Source: Sphingomonas sp. Leaf20 (GTDB lineage: Bacteria > Pseudomonadota > Alphaproteobacteria > Sphingomonadales > Sphingomonadaceae). From it: a DNA stretch of 64,000 nucleotides. The stretch lies in the NCBI RefSeq assembly GCF_001421535.1, contig NZ_LMKN01000009.1, positions 700,497-764,496 on the forward strand, given 5' to 3'. Below are positions 27,133-35,379 of this stretch, piece after piece. Position numbers and translations under genes: made by a program. How positions within the stretch are numbered: position 1 is the stretch's first letter; each line of letters starts with the position of its first letter. The notes under the pieces were generated by a model, which had not been told where the DNA came from, made no database searches, and was given only the letters and a program-made list of their open reading frames with translations.

Positions 27133-28397
27133 GCAGCCATGCCGAGATGGTTGCGCAGTTGCGATCCCTGGTACGCTTTGCGCAACAGCCCGCGCTGCTG
27201 GAGGATCGGCACGACCTCTGCGCAGAACACGTCGAGTTCGAGCGGCATGAACGCGGGCTGCAACGTGAATCCGTCGCACGCCTCGGCGTCGATCCACGTT
27301 TCCATGTGATCCGCGAACTGCTCGGGCGTGCCGACGAAGATGCCATGGCCGCGCGGCTTGCCCGCATAGTCGCGGCAGAAGTCTGCGAGGCTGCGACCGC
27401 TCTCGATCGCCGGGGCCATCATCTTGCGGATATCGGCGGGCGGGAATTCGCACGTCGCGGCGATGTCCTCGATCGGGATCGGCGCATCGGGAGCGTGGAC
27501 GGTGAGGTCGTAGCCGATCGATTCACTCAGATATTCGATGCACAGCGCGTCGTCCGCGAACTCGTGCATCCGGGCCTGCGTCGTCCGCGCCTCCTCCTCG
27601 GTGCTGCCGAGGATGAAGGCGAGACCGGGCATGATCTTCACCAGATTCGGGTCGCGACCCGCCGCGGTGATCCGCGCGCGCATGTTGTTGCGGTAATCGC
27701 GCCCCGCCTCGATCGTCGGCGCGGCGCAGAAAATCGCCTCCGCGCTACCCGCCGCGAACGCACGACCGTCGGGCGACTGTCCGGCCTGGACGATCAGCGG
27801 ACGGCCTTGTGGCGGGCACGGCATGGCAAGCTTGCCGGCGAAATCGAACCACGCGTTCTGGAGCGCGTCCGACTTGCCGTCGCAGGCGCTGCGCCAAAAG
27901 ACCTCGGTCGCGTCGAGAAACGCCTGCGCACGGTCGTAGCGCAGCGTCTTGTCGAGCAGGTCGGTCTCACCGAAATTGAGCGCGGCGTTGACGTGCGCGG
28001 TGGTGACGATGTTCCAGCCGGCACGACCGCCGCTCAGGTAATCGAGCGCGGCGAACTTGGCGGCGACCTCGGCGGGTTCGTTGAAGGTCGTCGAGACGGT
28101 CGCGACGAGGCCGATATGGCTGGTGGCGCCGGCCATCACCGACAGCAGCGTGAACGGATCGAGCGTCGGGATCGCGAGGCGACCGGGCGTACGGCCGGCG
28201 GCGTCGCGGCCCTGGAGCTGGTCGCCGAACACGATCGCGTCGAAACAGCCGGCTTCCGCGGTGCGCGCGACACGCTCGTAATAGGCGCGGTCAAACACCG
28301 CGGCGGGGGTCGCGTCCTGGTCGCGCCAGCCGCCGGGATAGAAGCCGATGCCCTGGAGAAAGGCCCAGAGGTGAAGGCGGCCATTGGGGTTTTCCAT
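27129..28397 (-). CDS. LLM-class flavin-dependent monooxygenase (NtaA/SnaA/DszA type)
   Basis: 422 residues from ATG 28397. LHLWAFLQGIGFYPGGWRDQ and YYERVARTAEAGCFDAIVFG begin the barrel. The family pattern continues with IPTLDPFTLLSVMAGATSHI, VSTTFNEPAEVAAKFAALDY and SGGRAGWNIVTTAHVNAA. PLIVQAGQSPDGRAFAA and GKPRGHGIFVGTPEQFADHM match the FMN-phosphate region. These enzymes use FMNH2 from a separate reductase to oxygenate amines, sulfones or ring carbonyls (NTA, EDTA, dibenzothiophene sulfone). It is the best candidate for the first oxidative attack in this gene run. No flavin reductase lies beside it. Confidence 0.92.
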   Translation of the reverse strand: MENPNGRLHLWAFLQGIGFYPGGWRDQDATPAAVFDRAYYERVARTAEAGCFDAIVFGDQLQGRDAAGRTPGRLAIPTLDPFTLLSVMAGATSHIGLVATVSTTFNEPAEVAAKFAALDYLSGGRAGWNIVTTAHVNAALNFGETDLLDKTLRYDRAQAFLDATEVFWRSACDGKSDALQNAWFDFAGKLAMPCPPQGRPLIVQAGQSPDGRAFAAGSAEAIFCAAPTIEAGRDYRNNMRARITAAGRDPNLVKIMPGLAFILGSTEEEARTTQARMHEFADDALCIEYLSESIGYDLTVHAPDAPIPIEDIAATCEFPPADIRKMMAPAIESGRSLADFCRDYAGKPRGHGIFVGTPEQFADHMETWIDAEACDGFTLQPAFMPLELDVFCAEVVPILQQRGLLRKAYQGSQLRNHLGMAA

Positions 28398-28398
28398 T

Positions 28399-29304
28399 TT
28401 ACGCGGCCTTGCTGAAGGGGTTGGCGGGGCGAGGGACGCCGATGCGGCTGCGCCAGCAATCGCCGGCCCGGAATGCGGTTGCGGGCACGAGCGCACGGGC
28501 GGCGGCGATCGCCGCAACATCGGGGTTGCCGGTCAGGTGAATGCCGGCTGCGCCAACGGCCTGCGCGATCGCCAGCGTCGCAGCGACCTCGGATGCGACG
28601 CTCTTGAGAAGAATCGCCGGGCGATAGGGCGCGGCGGCGGCGCGTGCGATCTGCGCCTTGACGTCGCCGACTGATGTCGCCGCGATCAGTACAACGTCCG
28701 CCGGCACGGTAGAGTCGACGATTTCCCCGACGGGCTCGCGGAACAGCAGGGGATAGCCGAGCTTGGGTCGTGCCGCATTCAGCGGGCCGACGGTCGAGAA
28801 ATACGGTCCCTCATAGTGCACCCGGCGGACCCTGGTACTGTCGAGATACACGCCGCTCGTTTTGTCGAGGACCAGTGCGTCGCCGTCCCAGCTGTCCCAC
28901 AACGCCTGCGTCGCGCCGATGAAGTCGTCATGTTTCACCACTGCCTCGCCCGGGGGCAACGCATAGCTCGCGCCGTACGCGGTATCGAAGCGTGCGGGGT
29001 CGGTGCAGGTCGGCATCCACCCGGAACGCCCGTCGCTCAGTATATCGATCGCCGACAGCGCGCGGGCGACGTGGAACGGCAGGCTGTGCAGCCCCGGCAG
29101 CACGCCGACGACTGCCGCATTGCGCACCACGCCCAGAACCCACGGCATCGTCACCAGCGCCTCGATGCCCGCGGGTGCGACGACGCCGTCGACATCATTG
29201 CCGAGCAGCAGGAAATCGATGCCGGTCGCGTCGATCCCGGCCAGTTTGGCGGTCAGGGCAGGGGCGCCGCCCAACGACGGATCCACACATGCGGAAAGTA
29301 ACAT
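28399..29304 (-). CDS. Short LLM/luciferase-like protein
   Basis: 301 residues, stop one base before the monooxygenase start. It keeps part of the luciferase-like barrel: GIDFLLLGND, SLPFHVARALSAIDILSDGR with SGWMPTCTD (compare SGGRAGWNIVT in its neighbour), and FIGATQALWDSWDGDA. The C-terminal FMN-phosphate region is weak. It is shorter than true monooxygenases of the family by about 120 residues. It may be a partner or regulatory subunit, or a diverged enzyme. A similar small protein is encoded at 46964-47671. Confidence 0.7.
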   Translation of the reverse strand: MLLSACVDPSLGGAPALTAKLAGIDATGIDFLLLGNDVDGVVAPAGIEALVTMPWVLGVVRNAAVVGVLPGLHSLPFHVARALSAIDILSDGRSGWMPTCTDPARFDTAYGASYALPPGEAVVKHDDFIGATQALWDSWDGDALVLDKTSGVYLDSTRVRRVHYEGPYFSTVGPLNAARPKLGYPLLFREPVGEIVDSTVPADVVLIAATSVGDVKAQIARAAAAPYRPAILLKSVASEVAATLAIAQAVGAAGIHLTGNPDVAAIAAARALVPATAFRAGDCWRSRIGVPRPANPFSKAA

Positions 29305-29313
29305 ACTGATCCT

Positions 29314-30624
29314 TCAGACTGTGATGACGTGGTCGCCGATCGCGTGGATCGGCTCGCAGCCGTCCGCGGTAATCACGACCAGGTCTTCGATATGGATGGA
29401 GCCGCCGATGCCGACCTCGACCACCGGACAGTCGACGCTGATCACCATGCCGGGCTCGAGCGTCAGATTGTGCTTCTTGTAGAAGCCGCCCGCTTCGAGC
29501 CCCGGTTCGTCGGAATGCATCAGGCCGACGCTATGCGGGCCGAAGCCGATCATGTCGGCGACCCCCGCCTTCTTGAGCGCTGCGTAACCGAGCGCTGCGA
29601 TCTGGGCATAGTCGAGGCCGGGGCGCAGCTGCTCGCGAATGGCCTCCCAGCCGAGCACCGCCGCCGCCGCCGCACGCCTGGCGGCGGGCGCAGGCTCGCC
29701 GACGAAGACGGTGCGTGCATAGTCGCCGTGGTAATTCTGGAAGTGCCCGACGCCGTCGAGGAACAGCGACTGCCCGTCGCGGATCCTGTCGCCGGTCGGC
29801 AGGTCGGACGAGACGCGGTCGACGGTCATGAACACCGACCGATTGCCGCGCTTGGCGCTTTCTACGCCGAACAGGTTACGGACCTGGTGATAGCTCGCAC
29901 CCTCGCGCAGTTGCGCGACCACGGCGTTGACCGCGGCGGCATTGGCCCCTGCCCCGCGCCGCATCAGCGCGAGTTCGAGCGGCGATTTGGCGATCCGGAT
30001 CCAGCGCAGGATATTGTCGGCCGGCGCCAGCGTACCCGGCCGATCGTGCCGCTCGCAGACTTCGGCGATCACGGGATGATCGAACGCGACCCGGCCGTTC
30101 CAGAGACCCATCGCCTGCAGCGCTCGGGTCAAGGCACCACCAGCGTCGTGCAGCAGCGGTTCGACGGCCAGGACGGCGTCGGTGCCGATGTCGCGCCGCA
30201 GTTCGACATCGGATCGTGGATCTGTGCCGCGGTCGGCGAACATGCCGTGCCGCACACCCAGTGCGTCTGGATCGCCGTCGTCGCCCGCTTCGACGAAGAG
30301 GTAGCTCTGGATACCCGATCGCGCGCCCCCGTCGGCGAAGGTGTAGTAATAGATGAAATGCGACGTGACGATCGCCGGTTTCTGGCGCTGGTCACGCGAC
30401 AGGATCGCGAAGGTCGTCGGTGGCTGGCCCAGCCGCGTCGTGCCGATCTGGGGCCAATAGCCGAGCATGTGATAGACGTTGAGCGGATCGCCGACGACGA
30501 TACCGTCGATATCGAACCGTTCCATCACCTCGTACGCGCGCGGCAGGTTCATCGGGCCCCCGTCACGCAGCGCGTCGAGCAGCGCGTCGTCTTGGGCAAG
30601 CCAGTCTGTCGTATCGGCGATCAT
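29314..30624 (-). CDS. M24-family peptidase-like protein (Xaa-Pro peptidase/creatinase fold)
   Basis: 436 residues from ATG 30624, overlapping the transporter stop. An N-terminal creatinase-type domain precedes the pita-bread domain. Metal ligands can be placed: Asp in FLDGVGHFQ, Asp in HGDYARTVF, His in GFGPHSVGLMHSDE, and Glu in IHIEDLVVIT. The fourth ligand, usually Glu in GMxxxxEP, reads MVISVDCPVVE, i.e. Asp or a shifted Glu. The fold covers Xaa-Pro peptidases, creatinase and DMSP lyase DddP. Here it sits among ring-degradation genes, so C-N cleavage of a small molecule is more likely than peptide trimming. Confidence 0.85.
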   Translation of the reverse strand: MIADTTDWLAQDDALLDALRDGGPMNLPRAYEVMERFDIDGIVVGDPLNVYHMLGYWPQIGTTRLGQPPTTFAILSRDQRQKPAIVTSHFIYYYTFADGGARSGIQSYLFVEAGDDGDPDALGVRHGMFADRGTDPRSDVELRRDIGTDAVLAVEPLLHDAGGALTRALQAMGLWNGRVAFDHPVIAEVCERHDRPGTLAPADNILRWIRIAKSPLELALMRRGAGANAAAVNAVVAQLREGASYHQVRNLFGVESAKRGNRSVFMTVDRVSSDLPTGDRIRDGQSLFLDGVGHFQNYHGDYARTVFVGEPAPAARRAAAAAVLGWEAIREQLRPGLDYAQIAALGYAALKKAGVADMIGFGPHSVGLMHSDEPGLEAGGFYKKHNLTLEPGMVISVDCPVVEVGIGGSIHIEDLVVITADGCEPIHAIGDHVITV

Positions 30625-31991
30625 GCCGCCGCCACCTTGAATGCGGGGGTCCGGTTCGCACCAGCCACCCGCGCGAAGCAGAAGGCCGCCACGAGATAGG
30701 CTGGCACAGCGACGCACAGGATCGCGTAACCGACCAGTTCGGGTCGCCCGAACACATGCTGGGTCAGCATCGCCACCAGCACCGGGCCCAATGCCGCGCC
30801 GAACACCGTGTTCATGAGGCCGGTGATCGAGATCGCCGTCCCGCGCATGTCGGCAGGCGCCTCGGCCTGCAGATAGGTGAGCGTCGCCGCACCGACCATC
30901 GCGGTGATCCCGGCAAGCGACGCGCACAGCACGCACGCAAGCGTCAGGCTAGGCGCGAGCACCGCGCAGGCCGACGGCAGTGCGACGAACGGCAGTATCA
31001 CCAGCAGCTTCGGAATCGCGTCATGCCCGGACCGCTTGACGATCCGATCGACGATCCAGCCGCCGACGATCGGGCCGAGCAACCCCGACACGATCGCCAT
31101 CGGCCCCAATAGTGGCGCGACCTCGGCGGGTGTGACGCCGAACTTACGCGAGATCATCGCGACCTGCCACGCGAACGCACCGTAGGTGCCGAGGAAAAAC
31201 GCGGCGAACCCGACATAGACGGCGACGAACTTGCTGCGCTCGGTCCAGAAATGCGCGAGTGTCCGCGATACCTGCGAACCCCAGCTTTCCCGCGTCGTCG
31301 TCATCACCGCACCACGGCGCGGCGGCTCGCGTGTTGCGAGGAAGGCCAGCGCAACCACGGTGCCGGCGAGGCCACACACAACGAACACGATCCGCCACGG
31401 CGCCAACCCACTCAGTATCGGCCAGCCGGCGAAATCGCCGCGCGCGGCCGCCCCCAGCAGGAACCCCGCGACGGAGATCGACACGCCCTGCGCGATCGCC
31501 TGGCCCATGATGTAAAACCCTACCGCACGCCCCCGTCGACCGGGCGGGAACAGGTCGGCGATCAGCGAGATCGCAGCGGGCGCCAGTGCCGCTTCGCCGA
31601 GCCCGACCAGCAGGCGCGACAGGAACAGCTCGCCGAACGATCCGGCCAGCCCGCCGCCGATCGTCGCGCAGCTCCACACGAAGATGCCGATGACGATCAG
31701 CCAGCGGCGCGAGGTGCGGTCGGCGACGACGCCCAGCCACACACCCATCACCGCGTAGAACAGCCCGAATGCCAGCCCCTGCAACACGCCGATCTGCACG
31801 TCCGAGATCAGCAGTTCGCTCTTTACGCCATCGACGACGATGTTGAGCAGCCCGCGGTCGATCACCGAGACGATCGACGCGACGAACAGCAGCAGTAATA
31901 TCGTCCAGGCGCGCAACGGCGGCGGATAGCCCTGGTCGGCGGACGCAGTGGCGATGGCAGATGTTGCGGCGGTGGGGTTCGGGCTGGTCAT
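30621..31991 (-). CDS. MFS transporter (Spinster-like)
   Basis: 456 residues with 12 predicted helices. The N-terminus has VASIVSVIDRGLLNIVVDGV, then GVWLGVVADRTSRRWLI (the MFS loop 2-3 motif) and LLVGLGEAALAPAAISLIAD. This set, with Asp-Arg in helix 1, is typical of the proteobacterial Spinster-like carriers often found in aromatic-degradation clusters. The ATG lies 4 bases after the kinase-like gene stop, and its own stop overlaps the M24 start. It probably imports the substrate or exports a toxic intermediate. Confidence 0.9.
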   Translation of the reverse strand: MTSPNPTAATSAIATASADQGYPPPLRAWTILLLLFVASIVSVIDRGLLNIVVDGVKSELLISDVQIGVLQGLAFGLFYAVMGVWLGVVADRTSRRWLIVIGIFVWSCATIGGGLAGSFGELFLSRLLVGLGEAALAPAAISLIADLFPPGRRGRAVGFYIMGQAIAQGVSISVAGFLLGAAARGDFAGWPILSGLAPWRIVFVVCGLAGTVVALAFLATREPPRRGAVMTTTRESWGSQVSRTLAHFWTERSKFVAVYVGFAAFFLGTYGAFAWQVAMISRKFGVTPAEVAPLLGPMAIVSGLLGPIVGGWIVDRIVKRSGHDAIPKLLVILPFVALPSACAVLAPSLTLACVLCASLAGITAMVGAATLTYLQAEAPADMRGTAISITGLMNTVFGAALGPVLVAMLTQHVFGRPELVGYAILCVAVPAYLVAAFCFARVAGANRTPAFKVAAA

Positions 31992-31995
31992 GCGC

Positions 31996-33012
31996 TTACA
32001 GCAGGCCCAGGGGACGTGCGCGCGACTTGATGTATTCGCCGAGCCAGTCGAGCCCGCGGAAGCGCAGCGTGCCGCGCCCGACGCTCTTCGACGATTCCGC
32101 CATGCCAGCGATCAGGCGGAAGGCCTTGGCGAGCAGGAACAGCTCCTTGTTCGCCTTCTCGGCCTCGGTGAACGGACGCACCGTCTCGTAGCCGCGCTCG
32201 AACGCCTCGCCATAGCTTGGCGAGAAGCCGTAGAACAGATTGCCCCAGACGTAGTTCTGGACGTCCTGCATCATGTAATCTTCGCCGAGCCCGTCGAAGT
32301 CGAGCAGCGTGATCTGCCCGTCCTCCGACACATGGACGTTGCTCGGGTGGAAGTCGCAGTGACAGATGCCCATCGGCACGTCTTCGGCCTGGAGATCGAT
32401 CAGCCGCTGCTTCAGCCGGTCGGCGATGATCGCATAATCGTGCAGGTCGTCCGGGCGATCGTAGACGAACGCCAGCAGCGCGGGCACGGTCTCCTCGAAG
32501 CGCCACGCATTGTCGGACGAGAAAGGCGCGTCGCCGTGATATTTCAGACCGTGCAGATGCATCTGCGCGAAGGTCGCGCCGATCCGCTCGGCGATGCCGA
32601 TGTCGAGCATGTCGCCGAACTTGTGCCCCGGCGCCCAGTCGTACAGCGCGATCGCGCGCTCGCCCTCGGGCGAGTCGACCTTGAAGTAGAGATTGCCGTC
32701 CCTGGCGCGAACGCCGGTCGAGGCGGCGAAGCCCTCGCCGCGCAGGTAATCGAGGAAATCGAGCTCATAGGCGACCTCGTCGACGTCGCGGTAGGTCTTG
32801 CGCCAGACCCGCGCGGCGTATCGCTCGTTCTCGTCCTGGACGAGGTAGACGTCGTTCATGCCGCGGTAGAGCAGGAACGCGGTGACCTTGCCCGACAGCG
32901 CGTAGCGGCGCGTCATCTCGGCGGCGATGAAACTTGGGTCGAGCACCGAATGCGAGACGACGGCTTTGACGAGAGGCGTCTCGACGAGCGGCTCCTGAAC
33001 GACGGTGGCCAA
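31996..33012 (-). CDS. Aminoglycoside-phosphotransferase-fold small-molecule kinase
   Basis: 338 residues. The start is TTG at 33012, set by AGGAG seven bases upstream; the longer open frame has no ribosome site. The N-lobe contains VTAFLLYRGMNDVYLVQDE and YAARVWRK (the ATP-site Lys region). The catalytic loop is ICHCDFHPSNVHVSEDGQIT, with HxDxxxxN, followed by LLDFDGLGED as the DFD metal motif. This fold phosphorylates hydroxyls of choline, homoserine, methylthioribose or antibiotics. A kinase in a catabolic operon may activate or trap the imported substrate. No resistance context is seen. Confidence 0.88.
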   Translation of the reverse strand: MATVVQEPLVETPLVKAVVSHSVLDPSFIAAEMTRRYALSGKVTAFLLYRGMNDVYLVQDENERYAARVWRKTYRDVDEVAYELDFLDYLRGEGFAASTGVRARDGNLYFKVDSPEGERAIALYDWAPGHKFGDMLDIGIAERIGATFAQMHLHGLKYHGDAPFSSDNAWRFEETVPALLAFVYDRPDDLHDYAIIADRLKQRLIDLQAEDVPMGICHCDFHPSNVHVSEDGQITLLDFDGLGEDYMMQDVQNYVWGNLFYGFSPSYGEAFERGYETVRPFTEAEKANKELFLLAKAFRLIAGMAESSKSVGRGTLRFRGLDWLGEYIKSRARPLGLL

Positions 33013-33022
33013 TGCTGATCTC

Positions 33023-33922
33023 CTAGGTGTGCGGACCGTCGAGGAAGCGCCGCAGCGCCTGCCCGATCCGGTCGAGGGATTGGGGTAACTCGAGAATGTC
33101 GCGAGGGAAGCGCTCGATCTCGACGATCCGCGCATCGGATACGAGCGCGGCCGCGGCGCGCGATTGCGCGGCGATGTCCTCGGGTGGCTGGAGCAGCAGG
33201 AAGGGTTGCCGGATCAGCGGCAGGCGCGCACCATAGTCGTAGCGCCACACGCCCTGATATGCCCAGGACGCCCGGTCGATCGGCGCGAGCTTGTCCGCCC
33301 AGAGTTGCGCGGCACGGCGGAGCGGTACGCCCGGCGTGCGCTGCGTGACGATGAAATCCCAGAGCGGCGCGGCGAGTGCCAGGGCGCCCCTGCCCGCTTC
33401 GTCCAGCGCGTCGGTGGCATCGTGCGCGGCCTGAAGCCGGTCGGCGCGCTCGGCGGCGCCGCGCATGGGAATGCCTGAACAGACGACATGGCGGACCGCA
33501 ACTGGCGCCGCGAGCGCGAACTCGATCGCGAGCAGCGCGCCGGTATGCACGCCGAAGACATCGCATCCGGTATCGCATGTCAGATTAAGATGCGCGGCGG
33601 CATCGACGAGGCATTCGGCATAGGCGGTCATCGACAAGGCCGCTGGCGGGGCGTCCGACATGCCATAGCCCGGCGTATCGAACGCGACGACGTGACGATC
33701 GGTCGCCATCGCCGCGATCAGCGGCTCATATTCGAACGACGATGCGGGGGTCTGGTGCAGCAGCACGAGCGGACGGCGGGACGCCCCCGGCACGGCGGCA
33801 TGTCGGTAGTGGATCTGCCCATAGCGGCCATCGACATAACTCCGGCGGACGCCGGGCACCCCGCCCGCCGCCCGTCTGGCCCCGTCCGGATTGATATCCA
33901 GGCTGTCGACATCACCGATCAT
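33023..33922 (-). CDS. Alpha/beta hydrolase with His at the nucleophile elbow (second copy)
   Basis: 299 residues, first gene of the long - strand run, 10 bases before the kinase-like gene. LVLLHQTPASSFEYEPLI is the oxyanion region, VVAFDTPGYGMSDAP the next strand, and VFGVHTGALLAIEFA the elbow, with His126 replacing Ser. It shares with the 26284 gene both the GxHTG elbow and the HxxPxSS loop. A late acidic/His pair (LLLQPPEDI, then no clear catalytic His) is weak. The protein is cytosolic. See the finding on this pair. Confidence 0.82.
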   Translation of the reverse strand: MIGDVDSLDINPDGARRAAGGVPGVRRSYVDGRYGQIHYRHAAVPGASRRPLVLLHQTPASSFEYEPLIAAMATDRHVVAFDTPGYGMSDAPPAALSMTAYAECLVDAAAHLNLTCDTGCDVFGVHTGALLAIEFALAAPVAVRHVVCSGIPMRGAAERADRLQAAHDATDALDEAGRGALALAAPLWDFIVTQRTPGVPLRRAAQLWADKLAPIDRASWAYQGVWRYDYGARLPLIRQPFLLLQPPEDIAAQSRAAAALVSDARIVEIERFPRDILELPQSLDRIGQALRRFLDGPHT

Positions 33923-33992
33923 AGGTTAAACCTGCGGCGGGACGCGGCGACGGTCTATACCTGTTTCCACTATATGGTTATACGCCTTGGGC
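33923..33992. promoter_or_regulatory. Divergent promoter region between hydrolase run and LysR
   Basis: Seventy bases separate the two divergent starts. They include TATACCTGTTTCCACTATA (TATA, 11 bases, TATA), a spacing like the T-N11-A box of LysR-type regulators, and two ATAC/GTAT-like repeats. It is the natural control point for the long - strand operon and for LysR autoregulation. Confidence 0.5.
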
Positions 33993-34913
33993 ATGGCCAT
34001 AGAACTTCGCGCGCTCGAACATTTCGTCAACGTCGCCGAAAGCAGCGGCTTTGCCGCCGCCGCGCGGAAAATGCGGACGAGCCAGCCAAACCTGTCGCGC
34101 AGCATCGCCCAGCTCGAAGCGTCGATGGGCGCCAAGCTGTTCGACCGCACGACGCGTGGCACCGCGATCACCGAGGAGGGCCGCCGCCTCCTGCCCCATG
34201 CGATATCGATCATCAACGAGATCGCGCGTGCGCAGTCCTTGTTCGAGACGCCGCAGGAAGAAGAGATAGAACAGGTCGGGATCGGGGTTTCGCCCAGCCT
34301 GCTCTACCGCGGACTGCCCGCGGCACTCGGCGCGCTGACGCAGCATCCCGACAAGCGCAATATCGTGATCTCGACCGGCACGCTCGAGGAGTTGCTCGAA
34401 CAGGTCCGCAAGCATGCGGTGCACGCGGCGCTCTGCATCGTGCCCGACTATATGAGCGGACGACGCAGCGACCATGCCGACGTCACCTTTCAGGAACTCG
34501 CCGACGAGGAAATGATCCCGGTCGCGCGCAGCGGTCATCCGGTATTCGCGAGCGAGCGGAGCATGGCAGACCTCAGCGCCTATGACTGGGTGGTGCCGCA
34601 CCAGATGTCGGTCAGCTATCGCTTCGAGAGCGCATTCTTTCGACGCAACCTGACGGTGCCGGCCCAACGGCTGAACTGTTCCTCGATGCACCTCCTGATG
34701 ACCGCGATCCTCGACTGGTCGTTGATCGGCATCGTGCCGCGGTTCCTGGTCGAGCGGGAACTTGCCGGGGGAACGCTGCGCGTGCTCGACATGCCAGAGC
34801 TTCATTTTCCCTATGCGTTGAGCATGATCACGCTGAAGTCAGCGATCCCGACCCAGGGCGTCGCGGCAGTGCTGCAATCGCTGCGCACGCACATGCAGCG
34901 CGATCCGAAGTGA
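33993..34913 (+). CDS. LysR-family transcriptional regulator
   Basis: 306 residues from ATG 33993 (MAIELRALEHFV); TTG at 33987 is less likely. The helix-turn-helix is FVNVAESSGFAAAARKMRTS then LSRSIAQLEASMGAKLFDRT. The effector domain begins near residue 90 (VGIGVSPSLLYRGLPAALGAL) and runs to the C-terminus. It is divergent from the hydrolase/monooxygenase run and upstream of the small-protein/methyltransferase pair. It probably controls both, using an intermediate of the pathway as inducer. Confidence 0.93.
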   Translation: MAIELRALEHFVNVAESSGFAAAARKMRTSQPNLSRSIAQLEASMGAKLFDRTTRGTAITEEGRRLLPHAISIINEIARAQSLFETPQEEEIEQVGIGVSPSLLYRGLPAALGALTQHPDKRNIVISTGTLEELLEQVRKHAVHAALCIVPDYMSGRRSDHADVTFQELADEEMIPVARSGHPVFASERSMADLSAYDWVVPHQMSVSYRFESAFFRRNLTVPAQRLNCSSMHLLMTAILDWSLIGIVPRFLVERELAGGTLRVLDMPELHFPYALSMITLKSAIPTQGVAAVLQSLRTHMQRDPK

Positions 34914-34926
34914 CGCGTGATGCATT

Positions 34927-34948
34927 TTCGGTATAGCGATATGTCGAA
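34927..34948. promoter_or_regulatory. Imperfect inverted repeat upstream of the first methyltransferase module
   Basis: TTCGGTATAGC and GATATGTCGAA are 11-base half-sites with about eight matching positions. The repeat lies 13 bases after the LysR stop and 89 bases before the next start. The GGTATAG element also occurs (reversed) in the divergent region before the LysR gene, so both may bind the same LysR protein. Confidence 0.45.
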
Positions 34949-35037
34949 ATTGCGCATTGCAGCGACGGACTAGCCACGCCAGTTTTACTCCAAGTTTCCA
35001 GACCCGGCTAGGCTCGGGCAGTCCGGAGAGAACCGAC

Positions 35038-35379
35038 ATGACGACCCCGCTTCCCACGACCCCCAAGGGGTTGGCGACCATTCCCGGCCAGCGGTTGGTG
35101 GATGCGCAGACGATGTCGATGATCGTCGCGCTCGCCTCGCAGCAGACGGTGATGCGCGCGAGGATCGACGCGTGCGAGCGGCTCCTGGTCGAGAACGCGG
35201 TCCTGGCGCCGGGTGCGATCGATGCGTTCGTTCCCGATGCGACCGCGCAGGCCGAGCGCGACCAATTGCGGCAGCAGAGCATGACCAAGATCTTCCGTGC
35301 GCTTCACGAAGCGGGCGAGGCCGACCTCGCCGCCCTCTCCGCCACCAACGCCACCCCCCGATCCGAGGATGCAGCATGA
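35038..35379 (+). CDS. Small helper protein paired with methyltransferase (copy 1)
   Basis: 113 residues, ATG 35038 behind GGAGAG. It is mostly helical and charged, with no membrane segment. LVDAQTMSMIVALASQQTVM and RARIDACERLL match AMSMIMVLANEISVIHDRVD and SVERIA in the protein at 51168-51533. Both copies adjoin a methyltransferase of the same subfamily with a 4-base overlap. The family is not one I recognise. A subunit or chaperone for the methyltransferase is the simplest inference; the MSMI helix and the following heptad-like stretch may form a coiled contact. Confidence 0.75.
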   Translation: MTTPLPTTPKGLATIPGQRLVDAQTMSMIVALASQQTVMRARIDACERLLVENAVLAPGAIDAFVPDATAQAERDQLRQQSMTKIFRALHEAGEADLAALSATNATPRSEDAA

